64,000 bases of DNA from NCBI RefSeq assembly GCF_002995805.1, contig NZ_PVXL01000046.1:1-64000 (forward strand). Direction: 5' to 3'. This DNA comes from Neomoorella stamsii (GTDB lineage Bacteria; Bacillota; DSM-521; Neomoorellales; Neomoorellaceae). Of the stretch, positions 1-7,124 are shown piece after piece. The position numbers and the translations under genes were made by a program. Under the pieces are notes generated by a model. That model searched no databases, had not been told where the DNA came from, and was given only the letters and a program-made list of their open reading frames with translations. Positions within the stretch are counted from its first letter, which is position 1; every line of letters starts with the position of its first letter.

Positions 1-127
1 TATCTTCCGGCTGAATAATATGTCCTTTCTTAAATCGCCTTCCCTTGAACTCGCCAGGAACGATTTTGGTCAGGTCGTGGGCCAGGACCGTGCCCACGCT
101 ATCTTCGACCCGGACTTTCTGGAGCAT
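1..127 (-). CDS. molybdopterin-binding (MoeA-like) protein, N-terminal fragment
   Basis: Only the first 42 codons are present; the gene runs off the left edge. The reading begins MLQKVRVEDSVGTVLAHDLT and continues with a KIVPGEFKG segment and a KKGHII segment. I recognise this from the N-terminus of MoeA-like molybdopterin-binding proteins, where the V/E-D-A/S-V-G-x-x-L-x-H-D pattern is typical. The start is set by an AAGGAGGT ribosome site 8 bases upstream. Such proteins handle molybdopterin in cofactor assembly or selenium-dependent hydroxylase maturation; which role applies here cannot be seen. A terminator separates it from the redox operon upstream. Confidence 0.7.
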   Translation of the reverse strand, partial: MLQKVRVEDSVGTVLAHDLTKIVPGEFKGRRFKKGHIIQPED

Positions 128-207
128 TTTTCCTACCTCCTTGAGCTTATAATTCGACATCCCTGGAAAAAAGCCTGCCGCTTAAGGTTAAATTTGATAA
201 TAAAACA

Positions 208-242
208 TTAAGGGCCACCGATAATTAACCGGTGACCCTTAG
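208..242 (-). terminator. intrinsic terminator of the selenoprotein-trxA-ferredoxin operon
   Basis: On the minus strand a GC-rich hairpin (arms AAGGGTCACCG and CGGTGGCCCTT, one G-T pair, AT-rich loop) follows the stop of the ferredoxin-like gene and leads into a T-rich run. Confidence 0.75.
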
Positions 243-245
243 TTA

Positions 246-434
246 CTAGATCAGGCTTATTGCCTGCCGGTCACAGGCCAGCAGGCAGCGGCCGCAGCCC
301 AGGCAGGTAGGGCCAATAAACCAGGGTTCGCCATCCTCTTCGCGCAGGAAGGATTTAGTAGGGCAGGCGCTCATGGCCTGGCAATCGGCCCGGCCGTCAC
401 AAATGCTGGCATCAATAAAGGCATGGCGGGCCAT
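246..434 (-). CDS. small ferredoxin-like 4Fe-4S protein
   Basis: A 62-residue protein with a C-terminal CLGCGRCLLAC block (CxxCxxCxxxC), the standard ligand set of a 4Fe-4S cluster, and an N-terminal half with further cysteines (CDGRADC and ACP). The fourth ligand of a second cluster could come from these, but spacing in the first half is not the textbook one. It is the last gene of a three-gene operon after a probable selenoprotein and thioredoxin, with its GGGGAG ribosome site just past the thioredoxin stop. It probably carries electrons in the cytoplasm. The partner is unknown. No twin-arginine or signal sequence is visible. Confidence 0.75.
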   Translation of the reverse strand: MARHAFIDASICDGRADCQAMSACPTKSFLREEDGEPWFIGPTCLGCGRCLLACDRQAISLI

Positions 435-445
435 GTAATCTCCCC

Positions 446-772
446 TTAATGTATAGCAGCTTCCAGCTGTTCCTTTAGCTTTTCCTTAGGCATATAGCCA
501 ATGACCCGTCCCACTTCCTGGCCATCTTTAAAGATAACCAGGGTAGGTATACTCATAATACCATAGCGGGCGGCCAGTTCCTGGTTTTCGTCAACATTTA
601 CCTTGGCAAATTTAACGTTACCATCGTAGTCTTCGGCCAGTTGATCCAGCACCGGGGCCATCATCCGGCAGGGACCGCACCAGACGGCCCAGAAATCAAC
701 TACTACTGGCAGCGGTGCTGACAATACTTCAGCTTCAAAGGCGCTGCTATCAACATTAACGGGCTTGCTCAT
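446..772 (-). CDS. trxA: thioredoxin
   Basis: A 108-residue classical thioredoxin with the active site WCGPC (Cys32, Cys35) in the VVVDFWAVWCGPC context, the cis-proline segment SIPT near residue 75, and the C-terminal FKDGQEVGRVIG strand. It reduces protein disulfides using electrons from thioredoxin reductase, which is not encoded in this window. I chose the internal ATG because it has an AGGAGG site 8-9 bases upstream and gives the normal family N-terminus; a longer frame exists but would overlap the preceding gene. It sits 19 bases after a selenoprotein gene whose CxxU motif makes it a plausible thioredoxin partner. Confidence 0.95.
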   Translation of the reverse strand: MSKPVNVDSSAFEAEVLSAPLPVVVDFWAVWCGPCRMMAPVLDQLAEDYDGNVKFAKVNVDENQELAARYGIMSIPTLVIFKDGQEVGRVIGYMPKEKLKEQLEAAIH

Positions 773-791
773 GTTTTGGTGCCTCCTAAAT

Positions 792-1073
792 TTAATAATT
801 TTGCACTCCATCAACAACCAGCTGTTTAAAGGGTCCAAAGCCCACCAGGTCTACATCCAGGCCGCGTGAAGCTTTAATCCCCTTTTGCAGGTAAACCTTT
901 AAGCCATTTAGCTGCTGGACAATAAAGTTTTTCACGTCAGCTGGCGCGCCTGCATACACGGCAGGACGAATTGATAGTCCAGCTCAACCGCCGCACATCT
1001 CCAGTTTAATGGTAATGGTATCGGATTTCTCTTTGATATATTGTTCCGCTTTAGGAGTGATACGGATTTCCAT
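792..1073 (-). CDS. probable selenoprotein, HesB/IscA-like, CxxU motif, in-frame UGA
   Basis: An ATG with a GGGGGATAAAAG leader opens a frame of 93 codons broken only by one TGA at codon 30 (bases 984-986), then ends at TAA. Read as selenocysteine, the TGA completes a Cys27-Gly-Gly-Sec30 motif, the redox CxxU pattern. Both halves look like one protein: an MEIRITPKAEQYI start resembling HesB/IscA-like proteins, and a conserved-looking C-terminal half with KGLDVDLVGFGPF-like content. A hairpin suited to bacterial SECIS function lies right after the TGA. A perfect consensus promoter precedes it and trxA follows. Assigning it to the HesB-like selenoprotein family is from memory. The alternative is a nonsense-mutated pseudogene, which I think less likely. 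Confidence 0.72.
940..983 (-). promoter_or_regulatory. candidate bacterial SECIS hairpin
   Basis: Directly after the in-frame UGA the minus strand can fold into an outer stem GCUGG/CCAGC and an apical stem CCUGC/GCAGG with a seven-base loop CGUGUAU containing a GU. The loop starts 24 bases past the UGA, inside the spacing range accepted for bacterial SECIS elements. Recognition by SelB is inferred. Confidence 0.6.
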
Positions 1074-1097
1074 CTTTTATCCCCCTCTCTCGCTGCG

Positions 1098-1126
1098 ATT
1101 ATACTATAATTATTTTACGCTGTCAA
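1098..1126 (-). promoter_or_regulatory. perfect sigma-A promoter of the selenoprotein operon
   Basis: Minus-strand TTGACA, a 17-base spacer, then TATAAT: both hexamers match the consensus exactly, about 25 bases upstream of the selenoprotein start codon. This suggests strong constitutive expression. Confidence 0.9.
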
Positions 1127-1134
1127 TAAGGCAT

Positions 1135-1302
1135 TTATAATGGTTTCTCTGCTTTTTGGGCCTGCAGGGCCTGGTAACGCAGCCGGGCGCGGCAGGTTTC
1201 GCAGGTGTAGACGGCATTTTTATCTCGCGCCAGTTTGCGATAATCCTTATGGACCTTGGTAATTTCTTCTTTACGACCGCAGAAGGTACACTTTACTTCC
1301 AT
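1135..1302 (-). CDS. YlaI-like zinc-ribbon protein (DUF2197)
   Basis: A 55-residue protein beginning MEVKCTFCGRKEEI with CxxC near the start and a second CETC pair near residue 40, matching the DUF2197/YlaI family, small proteins that probably bind one zinc. The molecular role is not known. The chosen ATG has an AAGGTGA ribosome site 6 bases upstream and gives the usual family length; an earlier in-frame ATG would add 25 residues and cross into the leader of the divergent gpr gene. Confidence 0.65.
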   Translation of the reverse strand: MEVKCTFCGRKEEITKVHKDYRKLARDKNAVYTCETCRARLRYQALQAQKAEKPL

Positions 1303-1423
1303 CAGTCTCACCTTCCCTGAGGGCAAATATTCAACACGCCAGGAAACTTTTCCTTTTCGACGTATATTTTTTTTCATTTTGGATAACCTGAATGCAGGCC
1401 TTAAAAGTTCGGAGGGAACCACC

Positions 1424-2401
1424 TTGCAGCGCGCCGAATTTTACCAGCTTGCGGGAGTTATCCTGGACCTGGCGGTAGAAGCCCATGCTTTATTACGCGG
1501 GGCTACCCAGCAGGAAGTGCCTGGTGTAAGGGAAGATAAGGAAAACTATCCCAACGCCGCCGTTACAACTATTACCATAATGAATGCCCTTGGTGAACAG
1601 GCCATGGGCAAGCCCCAGGGTACTTACATAACCATCGATGCACCGGCCCTCCGCTTTGAAAACCCGCCCGTTCACGAAGAAATAGCGGGTCTCCTGGCTC
1701 GGAAGCTCAACCTGTTGTTACAAAAATGGAATATTGGTCCTGCCGACCCGGTGCTGGTGGTGGGCCTGGGTAATTGGGAAGCCACGCCGGACTCCCTGGG
1801 CCCAAAAGTAATCAACCAGTTTACGGTTACCCGGCATTTATTAAAATACGTGCCACAAAATATGCCCCCGGGAACAAGACCCGTCAGTGCCCTGGCCCCC
1901 GGTGTCCTGGGTACTACCGGAATTGAAACAGCTGAAATCCTCAAGGGTGTGGTAGAAAAAACCCGGCCCAGGGTACTGATTGCCATTGATGCCCTTGCTG
2001 CCGGCGATCTGCAACGCATAGGCAGCAGCATTCAAATTACCGATACCGGCATTAGCCCCGGCTCAGGGGTGGGAAATCAACGTACCGGTATCAATCAACA
2101 AACCATGGGTATTCCCGTTATTGCCATCGGTATTCCTACTGTAGTTCATGCCGGGGTGATTATCTATGAAGCCCTTAGCCAGATCCAGCAAGCTTTTCCT
2201 AATGTCAACCTGCAGCTCGACCAGGCCGTGGCCCAAAACCTTACCCGTAATGTCCTGGCACCCTTTGGCGGTAACCTGACAGTAACTCCCAAAGAGGTTG
2301 ACGACCTGGTACATAACCTGGCCTGGGTCATTGGTAATGCCCTGAACAGGACCCTGCATACCACTCTCCTGCAGGCTAAGGCTGCCATACCGTTACATTA
2401 A
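1424..2401 (+). CDS. gpr: germination protease GPR
   Basis: A 325-residue GPR-type endopeptidase, made in the forespore as a zymogen and active on germination, when it cleaves small acid-soluble spore proteins. Recognisable blocks are TITIMNALGEQAMGKPQG, the VLVVGLGNW segment, DALAAGDLQRIGSSIQI and the C-terminal GNALN region. A TTG start fits because it lies 8 bases after GGAGGG and gives an LAVEAHALL N-terminus as in the family; the frame extends further upstream but over the divergent DUF2197 gene. It is one of few plus-strand genes here and faces the gene for its own substrate, the SASP just downstream. Confidence 0.95.
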   Translation: MQRAEFYQLAGVILDLAVEAHALLRGATQQEVPGVREDKENYPNAAVTTITIMNALGEQAMGKPQGTYITIDAPALRFENPPVHEEIAGLLARKLNLLLQKWNIGPADPVLVVGLGNWEATPDSLGPKVINQFTVTRHLLKYVPQNMPPGTRPVSALAPGVLGTTGIETAEILKGVVEKTRPRVLIAIDALAAGDLQRIGSSIQITDTGISPGSGVGNQRTGINQQTMGIPVIAIGIPTVVHAGVIIYEALSQIQQAFPNVNLQLDQAVAQNLTRNVLAPFGGNLTVTPKEVDDLVHNLAWVIGNALNRTLHTTLLQAKAAIPLH

Positions 2402-2431
2402 AAAAGGATGGCGGTTAAAAACCCGCCATCC
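2400..2431 (-). terminator. terminator of the SASP gene
   Basis: Minus-strand hairpin with arms GGATGGCGG and CCGCCATCC followed by TTTTTT, starting 10 bases past the SASP stop and abutting the gpr stop. The plus strand has no T-run here, but the stem may serve both convergent genes. Confidence 0.8.
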
Positions 2432-2441
2432 GAAATTGCCG

Positions 2442-2810
2442 TTACTGGGTCAATCCACCCAGCCCACCGGGATTGTACTGCTGGGCATTGATGTTTAACT
2501 TCTGGCCACTGGTAGTATAAGCGGGGTTGGGCCCGCTGATGCGGCCGGTAACATTTTGGGCGGCACCCAGTTCAACGTCAGTACCTCCAAGGCCGCCGGC
2601 TGCCTGATTGCTCAGGGTCTGCTCATAAGCAGCGATCATCTTCTTGACCATGAGCCCCCCTACAGAACCGTTAACCTTGGAGGGCAGGTCACCCAGGTAA
2701 CCGTCATAATTGGAGATCCCCAGTTCGCTGGCCACTTCCTGCTTGAACCTTTCCATCTGGCCGCGGGCCTGGGGGATCAGGAGACGGTTGGTCCTTCCTC
2801 CACGCGGCAT
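2442..2810 (-). CDS. alpha/beta-type small acid-soluble spore protein
   Basis: A 122-residue SASP. These proteins coat and protect spore DNA and are degraded to amino acids on germination. The family core is clear: an E-V-A-S-E-L-G-I segment (the GPR cleavage region), NYDGYLGDLPSKVNGSVGG, and MVKKMIAAYEQTL. It is longer than the usual 60-75 residues because of a Gly/Asn/Gln-rich tail of about 50 residues (ending NPGGLGGLTQ). An AAGGAGGT site precedes the ATG and a forespore-type promoter lies upstream. The gene for the matching protease is next door, convergent. Confidence 0.92.
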   Translation of the reverse strand: MPRGGRTNRLLIPQARGQMERFKQEVASELGISNYDGYLGDLPSKVNGSVGGLMVKKMIAAYEQTLSNQAAGGLGGTDVELGAAQNVTGRISGPNPAYTTSGQKLNINAQQYNPGGLGGLTQ

Positions 2811-2842
2811 TCAGTTTCACCTCCTTTTTTGTTGTGCAGTCT

Positions 2843-2871
2843 TAGTATGAGCCGGTGGTCTTTTTTTATGC
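2843..2871 (-). promoter_or_regulatory. forespore (sigma-G/F-type) promoter of the SASP gene
   Basis: Minus-strand GCATA, 17 bases, CATACTA fits the sigma-G pattern (GHATR and CATNHTA) and sits about 33 bases upstream of the SASP start, consistent with late forespore expression. The match is by eye. Confidence 0.65.
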
Positions 2872-2911
2872 TTAGTATTATTTGGCTAGCGTAACTTTAC
2901 ATTTATACTAC

Positions 2912-2942
2912 AAAAAAGGAAAACACCCACCAGGGTGTTTTT
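2912..2942 (-). terminator. intrinsic terminator after the 131-residue hypothetical gene
   Basis: Minus-strand hairpin with arms AAACACCC and GGGTGTTT, loop TGGT, then TCCTTTTTT, abutting the stop codon of the gene that precedes it. Confidence 0.8.
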
Positions 2943-3337
2943 TAAAGCCGTCCGCCATGGGCCTCAATGATCTCCCGGGCTTCATTCACCCGGGACGGCG
3001 TTGTTACTATGGTAACTAAAAAGCCCTCATTGCCGGCCACCCCGTAATCCTTTAAACCCACACCGCTGACAGAAGGGTCGGCGGCCAGCAGAGCCCTGGT
3101 ATCGGTTTTTACCAGGGGGTTAATGTCAGCTGAATAGAGGGTTAAGCCGGTAATAGTATTGGCCTGGTTGGCCAGGGGATTATTGTACTGGTCATTATAA
3201 CGGGTACCAAAACGTCCTACCCGGTCAAACTGGACCTCAGTTAGACCAGCCGCTTTCAGGGCATTGATGGCTTCCTGGGCTCTGGTGCTGCTGGAAAAAT
3301 AAGCCAAAAGCGAGCGCTCATCCTTTTCTAATTGCAT
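2942..3337 (-). CDS. hypothetical protein, possible general-stress-type fold
   Basis: A 131-residue protein with no name I can assign. It starts MQLEKDERSLLAYFSSSTRA; the early FSSSTRAQEAINALKAAGL segment reads like the small ferredoxin-like fold of proteins in which a strand carries a glycine or serine and is followed by an amphipathic helix. A second such unit near the C-terminus (GFLVTIVTTPSRVNEAREIIEAHGG) suggests an internal duplication. No signal peptide or membrane segment. AAGGTGG ribosome site. It stands alone between the SASP promoter and recG, with its own terminator. A stress or spore role is only a guess from position. Confidence 0.6.
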   Translation of the reverse strand: MQLEKDERSLLAYFSSSTRAQEAINALKAAGLTEVQFDRVGRFGTRYNDQYNNPLANQANTITGLTLYSADINPLVKTDTRALLAADPSVSGVGLKDYGVAGNEGFLVTIVTTPSRVNEAREIIEAHGGRL

Positions 3338-3424
3338 AGGACCACCTTTGCGTTAATTTTAAGCTTAGTGTGGCTGAAAAATAATTTAAACATGCCCCCT
3401 TTTTCTGGTAAATTTTGGTTGTTT

Positions 3425-5467
3425 TTATAATTGCAGGCTGGCCAGTTTTTGCCTGGCTGCCAGGTAAAGCTGGCGGTATTCCGGTTGCTGCCAGAGGTTT
3501 TCCCGGCAAATCAGGCGGGCATCCTGGCGAGCCTGTTCCAGGATGCGGCCATCCTCGGGTAGCCTGGCCAGGCGGAATTCCGGCAAGCCATGCTGGCGGG
3601 TACCAAAGAATTCCCCCGGCCCCCTGAGGCGCAGGTCGGCTTCGGCAATGGCAAAGCCGTCCTGGCTGGAGGCCAGAACGGCCAGCCGCTCCCGGGCCGC
3701 CTGGCTGTTGCCGGTGATGAGCAAACAGTAGGACGGTGCTGTACCGCGCCCCACCCGGCCCCGCAGCTGGTGGAGCTGGGCCAGGCCCAGCCTCTCCGCC
3801 CCTTCGATTAACATTACCGTAGCGTTGGGTACGTCGACTCCTACCTCAACTACCGTCGTCGCTACCAGGACGGCGATTTTGCCCTCCCGGAAAGCATTCA
3901 TTACCTCCTCCTTTTCAGCGGGCTTAAGGCGCCCGTGGACCAGTCCCACCGCGTATTCAGGAAAGACTTCTTCCTGGAGCTTTTTCGCCATGGCTATGGC
4001 GGCTTCTGCAGCTACGCTGTCGCTTTCATCAATTAAGGGACAGATAACGTAGGCCTGGTGGCCCTTCTCAATCTCCCGGCGGATTAGCTGGTAAGCTTTT
4101 GCGCGCTGCTTTTCCGTTAAAATGCGGGTAGTTACCGGTTGCCGGCCCGGTGGTAGTTCGTCCAAAAGGGACACGTCCAGGTCGCCGTAGATTGCCAGGG
4201 CTAGGGTCCGGGGAATAGGCGTGGCTGTCATGACCAGCAGGTCGGGAGCCTGCCCTTTGGCCTGGAGGGCGGCCCGCTGGTCAACGCCAAAGCGGTGCTG
4301 CTCATCGATAACCACCAGTCCTAAAGCCTTAAAGGTTACATCTTCCTGGATCAGGGCGTGAGTACCTGCTACCAGGGGTAACCGGCCGGTGGCCAGGCCG
4401 GCCAGGATAACTTCTCGCCCGGCCCGGGAAGTACTGCCCGTAAGGACGGCCACCGGGATTTTTAAAGGCGCGAGGATCTTCTGCAAAGTTTGCCCGTGCT
4501 GCTCGGCCAGGACTTCTGTAGGGGCCATGAGGGCAGCCTGCCAGCCGCCGGCTACGGCCTTGACCATGGCTGCTGCCGCTACTACCGTTTTACCTGAACC
4601 CACATCCCCCTGGAGCAGGCGGGCCATGGGCCGCGGGTCTTCCATATCGGCCAGGATCTCGGCTAGCACCCTTTCCTGGGCCCGGGTCAGTTTAAAGGGC
4701 AGGCTGGCGATTAACTGCCGCACCAGCCCGTTGTCAGGAGTGTGGGCAACTCCCCTGAGCCCGGCTTCACGCTGCCAGCGGCTTAAGCTTAAACCAAGTT
4801 CCCAGACCAGCAGTTCTTCATACTTAAGGCGCCGCCGGGCCTGGTGCAGGGCGGTGGCGTCGGGAGGAAAATGCATATATTTTATGGCCTGGTAGCGGGG
4901 TAAAAGGCGGTAACGCTGGCATAAGGAAGGGGGTAAAATCTCCGGCAATTCTCCCTGGACTTCCTCCAGGGCCAGGTAGACAATCAGCCTCAGCCAGCGC
5001 TGGCTTAAGCCCGCCGTCAAGGGGTAAAAAGGTACAATGCGCCCCGTATGGAGGCCGCTATCCCCCTGCCCCAGGGCTTCATAGTCACTCACCTGGATTT
5101 CGGGAACATAACCCCGGTAATTTACCTTCCCGGTTAGGATAACCTCGCTGCCAGCCGGTAGCTGGCGCTTAATGAAGGGTTGGTTAAACCAGAGGGCATA
5201 GCCTGTTCCCTGCCGGCCCTGGACCAGGGCCCGGAAGAGGCGCAGGCGAGGACGTATTTCCTTTTCTTCCCAGGCTTTGATGGTTACCTGAACGGTAATT
5301 ATTTCCCCGGGCGTTGCCGCCGCCAGCTCCTTTAACTGGCGCCGGTCTTCATAACGCCTGGGAAAATGCCAGAGGAGATCGCCCACCGTCTGGATGCCGA
5401 GCCGGGTCAGGCGGGCGGCCTTCTGGGGACCTACATATTTTAAAGATGCCACCGGCCGGTCGTACAT
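3425..5467 (-). CDS. recG: ATP-dependent DNA helicase RecG
   Basis: A 680-residue RecG, the branch-migrating helicase that remodels stalled forks and Holliday junctions. The N-terminal part (VGPQKAARLTRLGIQTVGDLLWHFPRRY) is the wedge/OB region; the motor has Walker A GDVGSGKTVVA, the DEQH box, TATPIPRTLA, and VVEVGVDVPNA with QLRGRVGRG in the second RecA lobe. Full length for the family and uninterrupted. The start ATG lies 4 bases after the stop of the DUF1858 gene, so the two are probably co-transcribed, as is common in Firmicutes. Confidence 0.97.
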   Translation of the reverse strand: MYDRPVASLKYVGPQKAARLTRLGIQTVGDLLWHFPRRYEDRRQLKELAAATPGEIITVQVTIKAWEEKEIRPRLRLFRALVQGRQGTGYALWFNQPFIKRQLPAGSEVILTGKVNYRGYVPEIQVSDYEALGQGDSGLHTGRIVPFYPLTAGLSQRWLRLIVYLALEEVQGELPEILPPSLCQRYRLLPRYQAIKYMHFPPDATALHQARRRLKYEELLVWELGLSLSRWQREAGLRGVAHTPDNGLVRQLIASLPFKLTRAQERVLAEILADMEDPRPMARLLQGDVGSGKTVVAAAAMVKAVAGGWQAALMAPTEVLAEQHGQTLQKILAPLKIPVAVLTGSTSRAGREVILAGLATGRLPLVAGTHALIQEDVTFKALGLVVIDEQHRFGVDQRAALQAKGQAPDLLVMTATPIPRTLALAIYGDLDVSLLDELPPGRQPVTTRILTEKQRAKAYQLIRREIEKGHQAYVICPLIDESDSVAAEAAIAMAKKLQEEVFPEYAVGLVHGRLKPAEKEEVMNAFREGKIAVLVATTVVEVGVDVPNATVMLIEGAERLGLAQLHQLRGRVGRGTAPSYCLLITGNSQAARERLAVLASSQDGFAIAEADLRLRGPGEFFGTRQHGLPEFRLARLPEDGRILEQARQDARLICRENLWQQPEYRQLYLAARQKLASLQL

Positions 5468-5473
5468 CCAGTC

Positions 5474-5710
5474 TCATCCCCGGTTCCTGATGGCTTCATT
5501 TAGATCTTTTAGCAGGTCTTCCAGGTCAACCCCGTGGCTGCGGGCACCGCTGGCAATGGTTTCATTCATGGCACCCATACATTCCAGGCAGCTCATGCCA
5601 TAGCGGTGAAATACCTGCCGCACCTGGGGATAGGCCTGCAATACTTCCATAATGGAGAGATCTTTAGTTATTTGTAAAGGAACGATGTTTTTTTGCCCTT
5701 CCCTGGGCAT
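5474..5710 (-). CDS. DUF1858 domain protein
   Basis: A 78-residue protein with the DUF1858 pattern: ITKDLSIMEVLQAYPQVRQVFHRYGMSCLECMGAMNETI, in which the CLEC pair is the conserved feature, followed by a helix with DLEDLLKDLNEAI. The domain also occurs at the N-terminus of ScdA/hybrid-cluster-type proteins and in disulfide-handling contexts, but its exact role is unsettled. I chose the ATG preceded by GGTGGAGGGA; the open frame extends about 60 codons further but would run through the divergent rpmB promoter. It leads into recG. Confidence 0.75.
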   Translation of the reverse strand: MPREGQKNIVPLQITKDLSIMEVLQAYPQVRQVFHRYGMSCLECMGAMNETIASGARSHGVDLEDLLKDLNEAIRNRG

Positions 5711-5782
5711 TCCCTCCACCCCCTGACTATTATTTTCAACAGGTTCCGGCAAGTCCCTGCCTGCCAGGAGAAATTTATTTCC

Positions 5783-5811
5783 TTGCTTTCTAACCCTTTC
5801 TCTGGTAAAAT
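5783..5811 (+). promoter_or_regulatory. sigma-A promoter of rpmB
   Basis: TTGCTT, 17-base spacer, TAAAAT (4/6 and 5/6 matches), ending 35 bases before the rpmB ATG. Confidence 0.7.
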
Positions 5812-5846
5812 ATCGCCCGTAGGGTTGAAAAAGCGAGGTGAAATAA

Positions 5847-6035
5847 ATGGCCGTCTGCAGTATCTGTGGCAAAAGGACGACTACCGGCAATCAGGTCAGC
5901 CACTCCAATATTAAGACCAAACGCACCTGGTCTCCTAATCTCCAGCGGGTGAAGATTATTTTAAACGGTACTCCTAAAAAGGTTTACGTCTGTACACGCT
6001 GCCTGCGTTCAGGCAAAGTGCAACGGGCTATCTAA
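5847..6035 (+). CDS. rpmB: 50S ribosomal protein L28
   Basis: A 62-residue L28 of the large ribosomal subunit. The typical pattern is present: an MAVCSICGKRTTTGNQVSHSN opening split here as CSICGKRT then GNQVSHSNIKTKR, and WSPNLQRVKI followed by the YVCTRCLRSGKV end. The CxxC...CxxC set marks the zinc-binding version. AGGTGA ribosome site. It is a single-gene unit on the plus strand with its own promoter and terminator, the usual arrangement next to recG. Confidence 0.97.
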   Translation: MAVCSICGKRTTTGNQVSHSNIKTKRTWSPNLQRVKIILNGTPKKVYVCTRCLRSGKVQRAI

Positions 6036-6048
6036 GAAGCATTTAAAT

Positions 6049-6078
6049 AACCCGGGGTCACTAACCCCGGGTTTTATC
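6049..6078 (+). terminator. rpmB terminator
   Basis: Hairpin with arms AACCCGGGG and CCCCGGGTT, loop TCACTAA-like, followed by TTATCTT. The symmetric stem may also serve the convergent phosphodiesterase gene. Confidence 0.8.
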
Positions 6079-6082
6079 TTAT

Positions 6083-6646
6083 TTATACCGGCCAGGGCAA
6101 CTCCTTCAGGACTTCGCCGGTTGCCAGGGCCAAGATTTTCACGCTAGCGTCGTCGGCGACGGCTACTGTTTTGAACTTGCCCAGGGGGCCGCTGTGGGGC
6201 AGGCTGGGACTGCCCGGGTTGACAAAGAGGCGCCCCTCCCTGGCAGCCAGCATGGCTACATGGGTATGACCGGTTATCCACAGGTCGGCCCGGTAATAGG
6301 CGGCCAGGGTTTCTGCTTCGCCTTCACCTAAACGGTGGCCGTGCTGGGCGATGAGGCGGTGCTTACCCATCTGGACAACTACCTGCTCAGGCATTGGTAA
6401 ATTTAAGACCATGGCATCTACTTCCGCGTCGCAATTGCCCCGGGCAATCAAGAGGGGTACCGGAGACTGCTGCAAAAGCCCGGCCAGGTCCTTAGGAGCA
6501 TAGGCGGCCACAATGGGATTCCTGGGGCCGTGGTAAAGGACATCGCCGGCATGGATGATCAGGTCTACACCCTGAAAGCAGTTGGCCAGGGCCTGTTCCC
6601 AGGCGGTGCCGTCGCCATGGGTATCGCTGATGATACCTACCCGCAT
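6083..6646 (-). CDS. YfcE-type metallophosphodiesterase
   Basis: A 187-residue calcineurin-like phosphoesterase of the YfcE/MJ0936 group. All five metal-site blocks are visible in order: DTHGD (residues 8-12), GDVLYHG, GNCDAE, QHGHRLG and GHTH. Such enzymes hydrolyse phosphodiesters in vitro; the physiological substrate is not known. The start is the ATG two codons past the ribH stop region, with GGGAGTTAAG before it; the longer frame would overlap ribH. It is the last gene of the riboflavin operon, so FMN-related phosphoester turnover is conceivable but only by association. Confidence 0.88.
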   Translation of the reverse strand: MRVGIISDTHGDGTAWEQALANCFQGVDLIIHAGDVLYHGPRNPIVAAYAPKDLAGLLQQSPVPLLIARGNCDAEVDAMVLNLPMPEQVVVQMGKHRLIAQHGHRLGEGEAETLAAYYRADLWITGHTHVAMLAAREGRLFVNPGSPSLPHSGPLGKFKTVAVADDASVKILALATGEVLKELPWPV

Positions 6647-6647
6647 C

Positions 6648-7124
6648 TTAACTCCCTGCCCCTGCCATTGTTTTAAAGAGATTGGCCATTTCCATGGCGG
6701 CCATGGCGGCATCAAAGCCTTTATTGCCGGCCTTGGTACCGGCCCGCTCTATAGCCTGCTCAATATTGTCGGCAGTTATCAGCCCGTAGATTACCGGTAC
6801 GCCGCTATTCAGGCTTACCTGGGCAATGCCCTTGGTCACCTCGGCGGCTACATATTCAAAGTGGGGGGTGGCCCCGCGGATGACTGCCCCCAGGCAAATG
6901 ACGGCGTCGTAACCCCGGGCCGTCATTTTTTGCGCCGCCAGGGGGATTTCAAAGGCTCCCGGCACCCAGGCCACATCAATGGCCGCCGGGTCGGCGCCGT
7001 GGCGGTTCAGGGCATCCAGGGCCCCTTCCAGCAGTTTGGAGGTGATAAACTCGTTGAAGCGACTGATAACAATGCCGAATTTTAGTCCCCGGGCCTGCAG
7101 CTGGCCCTCTAAGATGTTGGGCAT
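6648..7124 (-). CDS. ribH: 6,7-dimethyl-8-ribityllumazine synthase
   Basis: A 158-residue lumazine synthase, joining 5-amino-6-ribitylaminouracil with 3,4-dihydroxybutanone 4-phosphate. Landmarks: SRFNEFIT near residue 20, [28 protein letters not shown] (with the catalytic His), and a C-terminal [15 protein letters not shown]. Full family length. GGAGGC-type ribosome site. It is the fourth rib gene, separated from ribBA by a 417-bp insert that is unusual within such an operon, and its stop abuts the phosphodiesterase start. Confidence 0.96.
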   Translation of the reverse strand: MPNILEGQLQARGLKFGIVISRFNEFITSKLLEGALDALNRHGADPAAIDVAWVPGAFEIPLAAQKMTARGYDAVICLGAVIRGATPHFEYVAAEVTKGIAQVSLNSGVPVIYGLITADNIEQAIERAGTKAGNKGFDAAMAAMEMANLFKTMAGAGS

